A DNA stretch of 7,801 nt from assembly GCA_934101235.1 (NCBI GenBank), contig CAKORH010000041.1:1-7801 (forward strand). Reading direction: 5' to 3'. Below the pieces are notes generated by a model. That model was given only the letters and a program-made list of their open reading frames with translations. It was not told the DNA's origin and did not search any database. Both the position numbers and the translations under genes were made by a program. Positions 6,490 through 7,801 of the stretch are shown piece by piece. This DNA is from an uncultured Bacilli bacterium. GTDB lineage: Bacteria; Bacillota_I; Bacilli_A; RF39; UBA660. Position 1 is the first letter of the stretch. Every line of letters begins with the position of its first letter.

Positions 6490-7347
6490 ATGTTAAAATT
6501 AGTAGATGATATAATGGGTGTTAATTTTAGTAATAGTTATTTTAATTTGATTTTAGTTACTATTTTAACATTATTATTAAGAAAAGTTGTATTGTATTTT
6601 ATACAAAAAATTGTAGTTAGAATAGATAATAATAAATTACAATTTAAGTTATTACAATTTTTGAAAGTTGTAGTTAATTTAAGTGAAGTTTTGGTATTAT
6701 ATTTATTATGGGAGAAGAATATAAAGAATATTGTAACTATTATTAGTTTAGTTTCTGCTGCTATAACATTGTCTTTAAAAGATTTTATATTTAATTTTTT
6801 TGCTAGTTTATATATTAAATTTAGTCAAGTATTTAAAGTTGAAGATAGAATAGAAATTAATGGGTATAAAGGTGATGTAGTTAATATTGGTGCTTTTTCA
6901 TTTGAATTATTAGAAATAAGTGAAGAATATGGAAATCAAAGTACTGGTATTATTTTGACTTTACCTAGTTCTATAATATTTTCTTATCCTCTTAAAAATT
7001 TAAATAAAGGTTTTAAATATATTTGGAATGAAATGGATATATGCATTAAATTAGATAGTGATGTAGAAATGGCTAAAAGTGTTATTTATAAAATTATAAA
7101 TAATATTGATATATTAAAAAAGATACCTACTAGTATGCAAAGAGAAATAAAAAATAATACTACATATAGAATGTATTTTAATAAATATTCTCCAATAATA
7201 TATACTGATGTAAAAGATAAACATATTATTTTAGAATTAAGGTATTTAGTAGATCCTAAAAAAGCAAGAGTTGTTAATTCTATGATTTGGAATAATTTAC
7301 TTGAAGAATATAGAAATGGAAATATAAATCTTGTAAATGAAGAATAA
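6490..7347 (+). CDS. Divergent MscS-like mechanosensitive channel homologue
   Basis: A 285-residue membrane protein with the MscS plan but weak sequence match. Hydrophobic helices lie at about 18-43 and 56-75. A third, pore-type helix (80-108) is followed by KVEDRIEINGYKGDVVNIGAFSFEL (116-140), which reads as the MscS beta domain (compare VGDIVDYEGFVGTIIEFGLKS in the upstream channel), and LPSSII (158-163) in the place of the VSNRSI / IPN segment. Aligned to E. coli MscS through the LSLKD / LALQG block, the packing glycines 101, 104 and 108 are Ser86, Ser89 and Thr93, and Gln112 is Lys97, so gating may differ. The C-terminal 110 residues show no motif I recognise. It has its own promoter and ends in its own terminator, so it appears to be a single-gene unit. 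Family call fairly sure; channel activity unproven. Confidence 0.8.
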   Translation: MLKLVDDIMGVNFSNSYFNLILVTILTLLLRKVVLYFIQKIVVRIDNNKLQFKLLQFLKVVVNLSEVLVLYLLWEKNIKNIVTIISLVSAAITLSLKDFIFNFFASLYIKFSQVFKVEDRIEINGYKGDVVNIGAFSFELLEISEEYGNQSTGIILTLPSSIIFSYPLKNLNKGFKYIWNEMDICIKLDSDVEMAKSVIYKIINNIDILKKIPTSMQREIKNNTTYRMYFNKYSPIIYTDVKDKHIILELRYLVDPKKARVVNSMIWNNLLEEYRNGNINLVNEE

Positions 7348-7372
7348 CTTATTAAATAGTTTTTCTTTTTTT
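7340..7372 (+). terminator. Intrinsic terminator after the second MscS-like gene
   Basis: AAGAATAACT (7340-7349) pairs with AGTTTTTCTT (7358-7367) except for one central T-T mismatch, with an 8-base loop, and continues into a T run to 7372. The left arm contains the gene's stop codon TAA (7345-7347). The stem is A/T-rich with only two G-C pairs, so this is a moderate prediction. Confidence 0.55.
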
Positions 7373-7373
7373 A

Positions 7374-7382
7374 TGATAAAAT
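7374..7382 (+). promoter_or_regulatory. Extended -10 promoter of the right-edge gene
   Basis: TGATAAAAT forms a TG-extended -10. The surrounding 13 bases TATGATAAAATTA (7372-7384) are identical to those of the parA promoter (2177-2189). No good -35 is visible, and the box begins two bases after the preceding T run. The predicted start is near 7389, at the edge of the ribosome binding site AGAAGGTGA (7389-7397), so the leader would be very short. Confidence 0.5.
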
Positions 7383-7401
7383 TATTTTAGAAGGTGAGTT
7401 T

Positions 7402-7801
7402 ATGAATTCTAAGTTAGATAATAAAATAGAAGTATTTTTACATGATAGAGATGATTATGTTAATATATTTAATAATGATAGAATATCAAGTGATTTGGAT
7501 GATTATATTTTAAATGAAACAAAAACTATTGGATTAAAAGAACATATTATAATTGAAATTAAAAGTGAATTTGATATGAGTGATGATGAGAAGAATAAAC
7601 TTAGAGATATGATAAAATTAAGTTTTTATGATGATATTATAGAGTTGAATGTTTTTGAAAAGAATTTACTTAAAAAGAATATTATATTTATGATTATTGG
7701 GGTATTATTTATTTTAATGTATTTTTTATTTAATGACTTTATAATTATAAATGAACTATTATTAATAATTGGATGGTTATTTGTTAGTGAATCTATATAT
7801 G
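7402..7801 (+). CDS. Membrane protein of unknown family (3'-truncated by window edge)
   Basis: The frame from ATG 7402 stays open to the edge, giving 133 residues. AGAAGGTGA at 7389-7397 supports the start. The N-terminal 90 residues are soluble and highly charged, rich in Asp, Glu, Asn and Lys, with an IEVFLHDRDDYVNIFNND start and a predicted strand LKEHIIIEIKSEF (45-57). Two hydrophobic helices follow at about 94-110 and 112-128, ending in a GWLFVSESIY segment (124-133). I do not recognise a characterised family. The general plan (cytoplasmic domain followed by a short hairpin ending near Gly-Trp and Glu) resembles small uncharacterised Firmicutes membrane proteins, but I cannot name one. 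The true end is outside the window. Confidence 0.8.
   Translation, partial: MNSKLDNKIEVFLHDRDDYVNIFNNDRISSDLDDYILNETKTIGLKEHIIIEIKSEFDMSDDEKNKLRDMIKLSFYDDIIELNVFEKNLLKKNIIFMIIGVLFILMYFLFNDFIIINELLLIIGWLFVSESIY

Noticed and set aside
1..7801. Mycoplasma-type code (UGA = Trp), given that no gene ends in TGA
   Set aside because: All eleven tryptophans are TGG and no gene contains an in-frame TGA; eight stops without TGA is not unusual in AT-rich DNA.

Overview
The window is very AT-rich DNA (roughly three quarters A+T by eye) with the gene content and signals of a low-GC Gram-positive bacterium. The evidence is strong AGGAGG-type ribosome binding sites, A/T-rich promoters with TG-extended -10 boxes, a chromosomal Soj/Spo0J-type parAB pair, DUF951 and FtsH. 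All eleven tryptophans in the genes are TGG and every complete gene ends in TAA or TAG, so UGA is not read as Trp and the standard bacterial code (table 11) fits. A poorly sequenced gut Bacilli or Clostridia-like lineage is my inference; no marker in the window settles it.

Layout. Positions 1-1523 hold the 3' part of ftsH (membrane AAA+ zinc protease), whose real start lies off the left edge. It ends in a hairpin that also serves a convergent gene on the minus strand (1537-2073), a divergent LOG / lysine-decarboxylase-like Rossmann protein. A divergent intergenic region (2074-2224) holds promoters for that gene and for a long plus-strand operon: parA (2225-3010), parB (3000-3899), an MscS-type mechanosensitive channel (3899-4705), the small DUF951 protein (4689-4889) and an AbgT-family transporter (4867-6408). 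Each gene in this operon overlaps the next by 1 to 23 bases, so translational coupling is likely. An intrinsic terminator follows at 6407-6435.

Next come a second, very divergent MscS-like channel with its own promoter (6490-7347), a terminator overlapping its stop codon (7340-7372), and a promoter plus the first 133 codons of a two-helix membrane protein of unknown family (7402 to the right edge).

How the genes fit together: ParA and ParB segregate the chromosome origin. MscS and DUF951 behind parB is, from memory, a common Firmicutes arrangement. The AbgT transporter in the same overlapping transcript is less expected, and it sits between two unrelated-looking MscS proteins. I found no convincing parS site, tRNA, rRNA, CRISPR, IS element or attachment site. 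No stretch over 300 bases lacks a gene. I see no clear new biological system. The most notable items are the glycine-poor pore helix of the second MscS, altered positions in the AbgT and LOG proteins, and a TA-repeat promoter spacer upstream of parA.
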